DNA from: Gemmatimonadota bacterium
GTDB lineage: Bacteria; Gemmatimonadota; Gemmatimonadetes; Gemmatimonadales; Gemmatimonadaceae
Direction: 5' to 3'
Assembly (NCBI GenBank): GCA_003134685.1
Contig: PLCA01000008.1
Span: forward strand, 1-64,000
Length of the DNA stretch: 64,000 nucleotides
Both the position numbers and the translations under genes were made by a program. This document shows, in pieces, positions 1-7,432 of this stretch (the stretch's first letter is position 1; each line of letters begins with the position of its first letter). The notes below the pieces were generated by a model. It had not been told where the DNA came from. It ran no database searches and worked only from the letters and a program-made list of their open reading frames with translations.

Positions 1-161
1 TGCTGCTCGAGCTCGAGCAGCAGACAGTGTCGCAGGATCTCGAGCCCCGAGCGTTGGACGATGTCGGCATGCCGGACGAGGACGATTTCGATTACGAAAT
101 TGTAGCCGGCGCTGAACTCGGTCTCGACGACGTGGACCAGCAACTGGACCGAGAGCTGTAA
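1..161 (+). CDS. C-terminal fragment of an unidentified acidic protein
   Basis: An open frame enters from the left edge and ends at a TAA at 159-161. The 52 visible residues are rich in Asp, Glu and Leu, including a DEDDFDYE stretch, and end in LDREL. No catalytic motif is visible, so the protein cannot be identified. It lies 38 bases upstream of purE on the same strand and may belong to the same transcript. An acidic disordered tail is the only structural inference possible. Confidence 0.5.
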   Translation, partial: LLELEQQTVSQDLEPRALDDVGMPDEDDFDYEIVAGAELGLDDVDQQLDREL

Positions 162-199
162 GCGGCGCGAGCCGGATCACAACACCGAGAGGAATCGCC

Positions 200-697
200 G
201 TGGCCGAAGCGCTCGTTGGACTGATAATGGGCTCCAAGTCCGACTGGGACACCATGCAGCACGCGGCTCAGATTCTCGATGTCCTGGGGGTCCCGCACGA
301 GACGAAAATCGTCTCTGCACACCGTACTCCAGATCTGCTCTTCGAATACGCCGCGTCCGCCGAGCAGCGCGGAATCGAAGTGATCATCGCGGGAGCGGGC
401 GGCGCGGCGCATCTCCCCGGGATGGCTGCGGCCAAGACAGTGCTTCCAGTGCTGGGCGTTCCGGTCGAATCGAAGGCGCTGCAGGGCATAGACTCGCTGC
501 TCTCGATCGTGCAGATGCCAGCGGGCGTGCCAGTCGGTACTCTTGCCATCGGCAAGCCTGGCGCGATTAACGCCGCGCTGCTCGCCGCGTCCATCATTGC
601 CATAAATCGGCCCGATATCAGAGACAGGCTGCGCGCGTTTCGCGCCGAGCAGACCAAGGCGGTTCTCGCTCAACCCGACCCGGCCGCGAGCGAGTGA
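200..697 (+). CDS. purE: N5-carboxyaminoimidazole ribonucleotide mutase (PurE)
   Basis: Cytoplasmic class I PurE, which converts N5-CAIR to CAIR in de novo purine synthesis. The 165-residue product has the usual family length. It shows the GSKSDWDTM substrate-binding loop near residue 11, the SAHRTP segment near residue 40 and a Gly/Ala-rich [10 protein letters not shown] loop. The start is GTG at 200 behind a GAGAGGAA ribosome-binding sequence at 187-194. The stop overlaps the purK start by four bases (GTGA), so the pair is translationally coupled. Identification is secure from motifs and from the partner gene. Confidence 0.96.
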   Translation: MAEALVGLIMGSKSDWDTMQHAAQILDVLGVPHETKIVSAHRTPDLLFEYAASAEQRGIEVIIAGAGGAAHLPGMAAAKTVLPVLGVPVESKALQGIDSLLSIVQMPAGVPVGTLAIGKPGAINAALLAASIIAINRPDIRDRLRAFRAEQTKAVLAQPDPAASE

Positions 698-1800
698 GAG
701 TCGGAGTCCTCGGCGGCGGGCAGCTCGGAAGAATGCTCGCGCTCGCCGGCTATCAGCTCGGCATCGAGTTCAGATTCTTCGATCCAAACGCCGGTGCTCC
801 AGTCGGGCAGATCGGTCAGCTGATCGCCGCGGACTATGGTGATCAGGCGGCGCTCGAGCGCTTTCTCGAGGGCGTGGACGTCGTCACCTACGAATTCGAG
901 AGCATACCTGTCTCGACGGTGAGGTTCGTCGCCGAGCGTATCAAGGTTTTTCCGCCTGTAAAGGCGTTGGCGATCGCGCAGGACAGGCTGCTGGAGAAGC
1001 AGCTCTTTACCGATCTGGATATTCCCACTCCTCCCTTCGCTCCAGTAGACCAGATCCAGGATCTGCAGCGCGCTGCCGCTCGTATCGGGCTCCCGGTCGT
1101 CCTCAAGACTCGCAGAATGGGTTACGACGGAAAGGGACAGGCCGTGATCCGCGACGCGGCGTCGCTCGAAGCGGCCTGGCAGCGACTCGAGGGATCGCAA
1201 CTTCTGGTCGAGAAGTACGTCGGATTCCAGCACGAGCTGTCCGTGATCGGCGTCCGTGACACCGCCGGACGGGAGGTATTCTATTCACCAATCGAAAACG
1301 TCCACCGGGAAGGAATCCTGCGACAGTCAACGGCGCCTGCGCCGAGCGTGACACCAGAGCTCGCCGCGGTTGCGACCGAATACTGCCGGCGGCTGATGAA
1401 TCATCTCGCGTACGTTGGCGTCCTCGCGCTGGAGCTTTTTTCGGTCGATGGGGAATTGTTCGCGAATGAGATGGCGCCCCGCGTCCATAACTCGGGTCAC
1501 TGGACCATCGAGGGCGCGGAAACGAGTCAGTTCGAAAATCACCTGCGGGCTTTGTTGTCGCTGCCACTCGGGGCCACGACTCCTCGCGGCACCTCCGTGA
1601 TGTTCAACATCATCGGACACATTCCGCCCCTCGAGCGCGTAGTGGCGGTTCAGGGAGCGCACCTGCACCTCTATGGGAAGGCACCCACTGAGAAGCGGAA
1701 GGTGGGTCACGTTACCCTCGTAGCTGAGTCCCCCGCGGGCCTGGAGCGGGGCTCGGGCGAGCTTCGGCTGGCTCTGGGCTTGGGGGTCGGTGACGGGTGA
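694..1800 (+). CDS. purK: 5-(carboxyamino)imidazole ribonucleotide synthase (PurK)
   Basis: ATP-grasp enzyme that carboxylates AIR to N5-CAIR, the substrate of PurE. The 368-residue protein opens with the nucleotide-binding [12 protein letters not shown] motif. It carries the ATP-grasp core ([14 protein letters not shown] near residue 137, then [14 protein letters not shown]) and the metal-binding [14 protein letters not shown] segment near residue 258. It starts at the GTG that overlaps the purE stop. The order purE-purK with a four-base overlap is the classical bacterial arrangement. Confidence 0.96.
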   Translation: MRVGVLGGGQLGRMLALAGYQLGIEFRFFDPNAGAPVGQIGQLIAADYGDQAALERFLEGVDVVTYEFESIPVSTVRFVAERIKVFPPVKALAIAQDRLLEKQLFTDLDIPTPPFAPVDQIQDLQRAAARIGLPVVLKTRRMGYDGKGQAVIRDAASLEAAWQRLEGSQLLVEKYVGFQHELSVIGVRDTAGREVFYSPIENVHREGILRQSTAPAPSVTPELAAVATEYCRRLMNHLAYVGVLALELFSVDGELFANEMAPRVHNSGHWTIEGAETSQFENHLRALLSLPLGATTPRGTSVMFNIIGHIPPLERVVAVQGAHLHLYGKAPTEKRKVGHVTLVAESPAGLERGSGELRLALGLGVGDG

Positions 1801-1973
1801 TCCCTCAGCGAGGCCTCAGCGAGGCCGCCGAGAGGCCCCCGAAGCCGTTTCAAACCAATAGACCGGGCCAGACTGTCATATCTGCAGCCACAGGGAAAGC
1901 CGATTGTCCCGAATTCAAACCTTTGAGCCCTTTGAGCTATCCAATCTCGCAACAAGACAGGGACAACGATCGA

Positions 1974-2531
1974 ATGGCGGCGGCATCCAACCTGGCACAC
2001 GTAGCAATGGGTGATTCCACGGACGTGGCGCTTGCCGCGGGCGGGGACCGTCAGGCCTTCGAGCGGCTGTACCAGACGCACGCGAACAGGGTGTTCTCCC
2101 TCTGCGCGCGAATGTCCGGAAGCAGGACGCAGGGTGAGGAGCTGACTCAGGATGTCTTCGTAAGGACATGGGAGAAGCTCCCGCAGTTCAGGGGAGAGAG
2201 CGCATTCTCGACCTGGCTGCACCGCCTCGCGGTGAACGTGGTGTTGAACGCGCGAAAGAGCGAGGGCAAACAAGCTTCGAGAATGGATGAAGGCGATGTC
2301 GACGACGAACGGTGGGATCAGGCAGCCCGTGCTCCGATGTACGTCGAGCGGATGGACCTGGCGCAAGCGATATCTGGGCTGCCAGCGGGAGCGCGAAAGG
2401 TTTTTGTGCTCCACGATGTCGAAGGTTACAAGCACGAGGAGATTGCGGAGATGATGGGAATAACCTCGGGCGGGAGTAAGGCGCAGCTCCATCGCGCGAG
2501 ACTTCTTTTGAGAGAGGCACTGGAACGATGA
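1974..2531 (+). CDS. ECF-type RNA polymerase sigma factor
   Basis: Sigma-70 family protein of the extracytoplasmic-function group, about 185 residues from the preferred ATG at 1974. An ATG at 2007 is also possible, and the frame is open upstream to 1797 without coding-like sequence. Region 2 is seen as FERLYQTHANRVFSLCARM through QDVFVRTWEKLPQF, then FSTWLHRLAVNVVLNARK. Region 4 is KVFVLHDVEGYKHEEIAEMM followed by a helix-turn-helix ending in LHRARLLLREAL. Its stop overlaps the next gene (ATGA), which encodes a zinc-finger anti-sigma factor, the standard partner. It probably directs transcription of its own operon. The inducing signal is unknown. Confidence 0.93.
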   Translation: MAAASNLAHVAMGDSTDVALAAGGDRQAFERLYQTHANRVFSLCARMSGSRTQGEELTQDVFVRTWEKLPQFRGESAFSTWLHRLAVNVVLNARKSEGKQASRMDEGDVDDERWDQAARAPMYVERMDLAQAISGLPAGARKVFVLHDVEGYKHEEIAEMMGITSGGSKAQLHRARLLLREALER

Positions 2532-3376
2532 CGAGCTCCAACATGACCTGCGAAGCGTTCGATACCGCGCTCCCCGACTATCTCGAGGGAACGCTGGACG
2601 ACTCGCGTCGCGCTTCGGCCGAACGGCATTTGAGCGAGTGCGTGCGTTGCGCCAGTCTGCTGAGAGACATCGAGAACATCAGCAAGGAAGCGGCGGCGAT
2701 GCCGGACCTCGCTCCGTCGCGAGACCTGTGGCAGGGGATCGAGGCGCGCATTGCGGCGCCGGTGATTCCATTTGCGGCTCGGCCAGAGCGTAAGAGGCGC
2801 TTCGCGCCGGCGTGGATGGGAGTCGCGGCAGCTGCGCTGATCGTGAGCACCGCGGGAATCACCTACATGCTCGCCGCTCACTCGCTGCGGCTGACGCCGG
2901 GCAGCGCTGTCGCCCAGGCAACGTCGATCAAGAATGAGCCGCGAACGAATACCGGCACGGACTCCGGAGTGACTCCGGGCTCGACCACGCCCGCGCCGGT
3001 GGATGTCGCTGTCCCGGGCACTCAGCCCGGCGCGACATCGCGCGTCGTCATAGGCGACGCCCCCACGCGTCAGCGCGGCATACCTGCCCGTCTCGCGAGC
3101 CAATCCACAGCTGACCGCGAGCATTCCGATCTCGTATACGGAAAGGAGATCCAAATGCTCCAGAACATCGTGAGCCAGCGGAGGGCCCAACTCGACTCCT
3201 CGACGGTGGCGATCATCGAGAGGAATCTTCAGATCATAGATGCTGCAATCGCACAGAGCAGGGCGGCCCTCGCCAGAGATCCGGCCAGCCACATGCTCGA
3301 CCAGCAGCTGACACACGCGCTCGACAAGAAAGTCGAGCTTCTACGTACGGCGGCCATGCTGCCGGCAAGCACATGA
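2528..3376 (+). CDS. Membrane anti-sigma factor with zf-HC2 zinc finger
   Basis: The 282-residue protein begins with a cytoplasmic zinc-binding anti-sigma domain, visible as HLSECVRC (HxxxCxxC) near residue 33. A single membrane segment follows near residues 98-116 (VAAAALIVSTAGITYMLAA). The extracytoplasmic part is Thr/Pro-rich and ends in a predicted helical region after residue 205. By family knowledge the N-terminal domain binds and inhibits the ECF factor encoded immediately upstream, with which it overlaps by four bases. The long external domain may be the sensor; this is inference. It also overlaps the following DUF4097 gene. Confidence 0.9.
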   Translation: MTSSNMTCEAFDTALPDYLEGTLDDSRRASAERHLSECVRCASLLRDIENISKEAAAMPDLAPSRDLWQGIEARIAAPVIPFAARPERKRRFAPAWMGVAAAALIVSTAGITYMLAAHSLRLTPGSAVAQATSIKNEPRTNTGTDSGVTPGSTTPAPVDVAVPGTQPGATSRVVIGDAPTRQRGIPARLASQSTADREHSDLVYGKEIQMLQNIVSQRRAQLDSSTVAIIERNLQIIDAAIAQSRAALARDPASHMLDQQLTHALDKKVELLRTAAMLPAST

Positions 3377-4353
3377 AAATGAAAAACGAATTGAAGCTGT
3401 CACGACTCATCCTGGCCGCGGTCGTAGCGACTGCCCTTCCAATTGCGGCAAAGGCGCAGGACGAGCAGGGGGTGCAGATACGCGGCCTCACTCAGATAGA
3501 CACAATAGTGAGACTGGACCGCGGCGGCGCCGTGGACCTCTCGCTCATTTCCGGGAAAATCCGCGTCACGGGCTGGGATCGCGCCGACGTCAAGATCTCG
3601 GCGTCCATCGAGAGCGGCCTGCTGCGCTTCAATGCGAACTCGTCGAGGGTCAGCCTGAGCGTGGACGACTCCGACGAAGGGGGCCGGAGGGGCCGCAGGC
3701 ACAACAACGTGGGTGACGCCCGCTACGATGTATCGGTTCCGCGTGGAACGCGGCTCATCCTCGAGGCGGTGTCGGGCGACGCAACGTCTAAGGGCTCGCA
3801 GGGCGAGATCGAGGCGACGAGCGTCAGCGGCGACGTCGACGTGACCGACGGCATACGTACGGTGAGCGCCGAGTCGGTTTCAGGATCGGTGCACGCCGCC
3901 CAGGTGAACGGAAATCTGCGAACAGAGACCGTCAGCGGCGAACTTCGCGCGGAGAACGTGACTGGAAACGTCGAGGCGAGCTCGGTGAGCGGCGACATCC
4001 GCCTCGTGGGAATTCAATCGAAAGATGTGCGCACGGAGACAGTGAGTGGCGACATAGTGTATTCGGGAACGATCGAGCCGTCGGGTAGGTACGGCTTCGA
4101 ATCCCACTCGGGAACCCTGCGCCTCAACATTCCGGCGGGCGCGGGCGCCCAGTTCAGCGTGGAGACCTTCAGCGGCGATCTGCAGTCGGATTTTCCCGTC
4201 ACACTTCAACCACCCAAAAGCAGCCTGAGAAGGGAGGGTCGAATCGAGTTCACGATCGGTGACGGGAGAGCAAAAGTTACCGCCCAGACATTCAGCGGAA
4301 GCATAGTGATCAACAGTGGTTCAGACTCAACCACCCGGAGACATGATGAATAG
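3373..4353 (+). CDS. Exported DUF4097-family beta-strand repeat protein (first of two)
   Basis: The 326-residue product has an N-terminal signal peptide ending near AKAQD at residue 29. From about residue 115 it contains many short repeats of the form SVSGDV, TVSGEL or NVTGNV spaced roughly 9-20 residues apart, expected to form a beta-solenoid. This is the DUF4097/putative adhesin pattern. The ATG overlaps the anti-sigma stop. The fourth operon gene encodes a similar protein with an NGG signature instead of SGD. It is probably a periplasmic or outer-membrane-associated target of the sigma factor. No enzyme motif is seen and the function is unknown. Confidence 0.8.
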   Translation: MKMKNELKLSRLILAAVVATALPIAAKAQDEQGVQIRGLTQIDTIVRLDRGGAVDLSLISGKIRVTGWDRADVKISASIESGLLRFNANSSRVSLSVDDSDEGGRRGRRHNNVGDARYDVSVPRGTRLILEAVSGDATSKGSQGEIEATSVSGDVDVTDGIRTVSAESVSGSVHAAQVNGNLRTETVSGELRAENVTGNVEASSVSGDIRLVGIQSKDVRTETVSGDIVYSGTIEPSGRYGFESHSGTLRLNIPAGAGAQFSVETFSGDLQSDFPVTLQPPKSSLRREGRIEFTIGDGRAKVTAQTFSGSIVINSGSDSTTRRHDE

Positions 4354-5194
4354 AACGAGACTTTTGGTCGCTCTCGCCGTCCTGCTGGTGGCGCCGGCGC
4401 TCGCCGCGCAGCAGCAGTATGGGCGCGACTCCGATACATGGAAGTGGGATGGCCGGGTGGACCCAGGCCACTGGATGAACGTGTTCAACATCAACGGCTC
4501 GGTGGATTTTGCGCCCAGCCCCGACAACATGGTTCATCTCGTTGCCGTGAAGAGGTCGAACGGGCGCGAGATGGACGACATCCATTATGAAGTCGTCCAG
4601 GCTGGCGGTAACGTCACGATCTGCGCCATCTGGAACAACAACTCGAGCTGCGAGGATGGCGGTATTGAGTCGTCTCACCGCAACGGCAACAACGAGACGC
4701 ACTCGAACGTCAAGATCACGGTCAGCGTGCCACGCTCCGTCAAGGTCGGCGCGCACTCCGTCAATGGTGGCGTATCGGTGCGCGACGTTGGCGCTGAAGT
4801 GCGGGCGAACACCGTGAACGGCGGCGTCGTTGTCCGCAACACCAGCGGGCCCGTACGGGCAACAACGGTGAACGGCGGTGTCGACGTGAATACCGCGGCG
4901 GGCCCCGTGACGGCCGAGACGGTCAACGGAAACGTCGATGCGCGGATGGCCTCGCTTCAGGGTGATGACGACATGAACTTCAAGACCGTCAACGGATCCG
5001 TGACGATTTATGTGCCCGCGCGCTTTGACGCTACTTTCCAATTCGACACCGTGCACGGTGGAATCGAGAGTGATTTCCCGATGACGCTCTCGGGCCGCTG
5101 GGGTCCGCGCCACGCGTCGGGGACAATCGGGAATGGCGGACGCGACGTGAGGGCGAGCAGCGTGAACGGCAGCATCGAGCTGCGGAAGCAGTAG
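4343..5194 (+). CDS. Exported DUF4097-family beta-strand repeat protein (second of two)
   Basis: The 283-residue protein starts at ATG 4343 (or 4346), inside the end of the previous gene, with CCCGGAG upstream as ribosome-binding site. The signal peptide is followed by AAQQQ. Residues of the middle part repeat a unit with VNGG at roughly 18-20 residue intervals (SVNGGVSV, TVNGGVVV, TVNGGVDV, TVNGNVDA), then a conserved tail with SDFPMTLSG. The preceding protein has the same tail logic (SDFPVTLQ), so the two look like diverged paralogues. A clear terminator follows at 5230. Role unknown, probably envelope. Confidence 0.8.
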   Translation: MMNRTRLLVALAVLLVAPALAAQQQYGRDSDTWKWDGRVDPGHWMNVFNINGSVDFAPSPDNMVHLVAVKRSNGREMDDIHYEVVQAGGNVTICAIWNNNSSCEDGGIESSHRNGNNETHSNVKITVSVPRSVKVGAHSVNGGVSVRDVGAEVRANTVNGGVVVRNTSGPVRATTVNGGVDVNTAAGPVTAETVNGNVDARMASLQGDDDMNFKTVNGSVTIYVPARFDATFQFDTVHGGIESDFPMTLSGRWGPRHASGTIGNGGRDVRASSVNGSIELRKQ

Positions 5195-5229
5195 TCCCGG
5201 GCCTTGTTCGACCCAGGGAGACACATTGA

Positions 5230-5261
5230 AAAGAGAGGGAGCCGCCTGGCTTCCTCTCTTT
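5230..5261. terminator. Bidirectional intrinsic terminator between convergent genes
   Basis: A 14-bp stem (AAAGAGAGGGAGCC with GGCTTCCTCTCTTT, one G-U pair) closes a four-base GCCT loop. A-rich and T-rich flanks mean it can work in both directions. It sits between the sigma operon on the plus strand and the TonB-dependent receptor on the minus strand. Confidence 0.85.
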
Positions 5262-5274
5262 CTCATTCAAACGA

Positions 5275-7386
5275 TCATCGCCGCGATGGTGCTGAGGCGA
5301 GCAGGCTCACGCCCAGGTAAATCGACCGCTGGGATCCCGGCTCGTAAAACTTCCCGCCGGCGGCGTTCACGCTGACGGACGAGATGTACCGCGTGTCGAA
5401 CAGATTCTGCGCTCCCAGCGTGAGCTCCGCGCCCGATTCATTCCACAACGCGCTCGACACGATTCTCGCGTTAAAGACTGCGTACCCCGGAGAGCTCTCC
5501 GAATTCGCGTCGTCGACGAACATTCTGTCGGCGAGGGTCGCTTCCATGACCAGCGTCGCGAGCGACCCGTGCAGCGCCGCGCTTGCCTGAAGCGTCTGGC
5601 GCGGAATGCCAGGGATCCTGTTTCCGGCGTAGTGCGCGGTGTCCACGGTGAAGTCGACGAAACGATAGTTCGCGTAGGTGTAAGCCCCGCCCAGCTCGAG
5701 CTGCCTGATCGCAATCCCTAGCCCCAGCTCGACCCCTCGGCGCGATGTGCGGCCGGCGTTCCGAAAATATCGCCTGCCCCCGCTGGCGGGGATGTCGAAC
5801 GGAATCAGCTCGTCGTGCACACCGGTTGCGAACAGTGCTGCGTTGTATTGCAGCCCTTTGTCGCCCACGCCCTTGACCCCGACTTCGTAGGTCGTCGAGC
5901 GCTGCGGCTTCAGGTCGCGATTTATCCCGCCCGCTCCGCTCGGCTGATTCCCGAGCTCGGTCGCGGTGGGAGTCTCGAATGCCGATGAGATGTTTGCGTA
6001 GGCGCTGTGTGATTCAGACAGCCGGGCGAGAATGCCCACCATTGGGCTCACGGCATCGAGAAGCCGCTGCCCCGAGTCGTCCGGATTCGTCGCGTTGATA
6101 AGTTTGTCCTTCACTCGAAAGCGCACGGCATCGGTCCGGGCCGACGCGGTGAAGATGTATCGCTTTCCCAGGTTCATCTCATCCCGGGCGTACGAGCCGA
6201 ACGAGGAGACGATCTCACGTTGATTCAGCGTCACAGACCCGCGTTCAACGCCGAGGAGCGGACACGTTGCCGTCGGCGTGGCGGGCGGGGGAACGTCGTT
6301 GCAGTTGGTGTAATTCAGGCGCAGGTCGTTCTGCAGCTGGACTTCCGTCCCCGCGGTGAGTCTGTGATCGGCGCCGAGCAGCGAGAAGGGAAGCGTCGCT
6401 CTCAGATTCCCGCCCGACATCGCGCGGCCAACATCCACGACACCGAAGGTCAGCGGATTGTCGAGTGTCCGTGTTCCAACGTATCCCGATGCCTCGATCT
6501 CACCGCGCGCAACGGTGTGACGCGCTGTGAGGCCGAACTGGGATTGAGTCACGGCCTTGCGGGCGCCCTTTCTTATTGACAGCGGATCCGCCATTCGAGG
6601 ATCAGTCTCGAACTGTGCGCGAGTAATCGCTCCCGGATTCTGCGCGACCGGCGTATTCACGCCGAGCCACTCGAGCGCGTAGGACTCTCCGCCGTCGTCG
6701 TACGATATGCGCGCGAACCCGTTCGTCATCCGCTGACGCGAGTAGTCGCGATAGCCGTCGCTTTCGGTTCGTGCGACGTTGGCCTGATATCCGAATCCAT
6801 CGGCCGCACCCCCGGTCTTCGCGACCAGACGACGCGTGTCAAAAGCTCCAGTCCACATTCGAACAGCACCCGAAACCGGAACTGGAGGCGGGTCACTGGT
6901 CCGGATGTCGACCACTCCGCCACCCGCATTTCCATAAAGCGAGGATGCGCTGCCGCGCATTACCTCCACGCGGCCCACCGACTCGAGGTCGAGGTAGTCA
7001 ACAGGCGTCTGGCCGTCGGGGAGCGTGAGCGGAATGCCATCCCGCAGCACTCGGATGCCTCGAACCCCGAATGCGGAGCGCGCGCCGAAGCCGCGAATGG
7101 AAATGCGCGGATCCTGCGACGGATTGTTTCGGTTCGAGACTGAGAGGCCCGGGATCAGCCACAGTGCTTCATCGAGCGAGAGATGCCGCTGACCCGGTCG
7201 CATTGAGTCCGGGGTCTGAACGGTGACGGCGAAAGGGAGGTCGAGGGGGGATGTGTGTGAACCGCGCCCGACCTCCACGACTACCGGTTCGAGCTTGGCT
7301 ACCGTCGTATCCTGGGCGCAAGCGTAATTCGCGAGCGGGGCGAGCGATATCACCGCCGCCGCCACGCCGATAGCGTTCGAGTTCAT
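5275..7386 (-). CDS. TonB-dependent outer-membrane receptor
   Basis: The 703-residue protein has a signal peptide ending near YACAQD. A plug domain covers about residues 45-165, with the segments DEALWLIPGLSVSNR, ISIRGFGARSAFGVRG and SASSLYGNAGGGVVDI. A 22-strand barrel follows and ends in a typical C-terminal aromatic strand. The plug resembles the FecA-like ferric-siderophore class, but the substrate cannot be read from sequence. The start is ATG at 7386. The gene lies 46 bases downstream of the hybrid kinase gene on the same strand, so co-transcription is possible. Confidence 0.92.
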   Translation of the reverse strand: MNSNAIGVAAAVISLAPLANYACAQDTTVAKLEPVVVEVGRGSHTSPLDLPFAVTVQTPDSMRPGQRHLSLDEALWLIPGLSVSNRNNPSQDPRISIRGFGARSAFGVRGIRVLRDGIPLTLPDGQTPVDYLDLESVGRVEVMRGSASSLYGNAGGGVVDIRTSDPPPVPVSGAVRMWTGAFDTRRLVAKTGGAADGFGYQANVARTESDGYRDYSRQRMTNGFARISYDDGGESYALEWLGVNTPVAQNPGAITRAQFETDPRMADPLSIRKGARKAVTQSQFGLTARHTVARGEIEASGYVGTRTLDNPLTFGVVDVGRAMSGGNLRATLPFSLLGADHRLTAGTEVQLQNDLRLNYTNCNDVPPPATPTATCPLLGVERGSVTLNQREIVSSFGSYARDEMNLGKRYIFTASARTDAVRFRVKDKLINATNPDDSGQRLLDAVSPMVGILARLSESHSAYANISSAFETPTATELGNQPSGAGGINRDLKPQRSTTYEVGVKGVGDKGLQYNAALFATGVHDELIPFDIPASGGRRYFRNAGRTSRRGVELGLGIAIRQLELGGAYTYANYRFVDFTVDTAHYAGNRIPGIPRQTLQASAALHGSLATLVMEATLADRMFVDDANSESSPGYAVFNARIVSSALWNESGAELTLGAQNLFDTRYISSVSVNAAGGKFYEPGSQRSIYLGVSLLASAPSRR

Positions 7387-7432
7387 GATCCTATATACAG
7401 GTCAGTACACGCGCGCTCAACTCGGCCGCGGC

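Noticed and set aside
1803-1824. 11-bp tandem repeat CCTCAGCGAGG just after purK
   Set aside because: Only two copies, with no dyad or neighbouring signal; probably slippage without function.
4310-5266. 318-codon minus-strand frame opposite the second DUF4097 gene
   Set aside because: Its apparent repeats are the reverse reading of the VNGG repeats on the plus strand.
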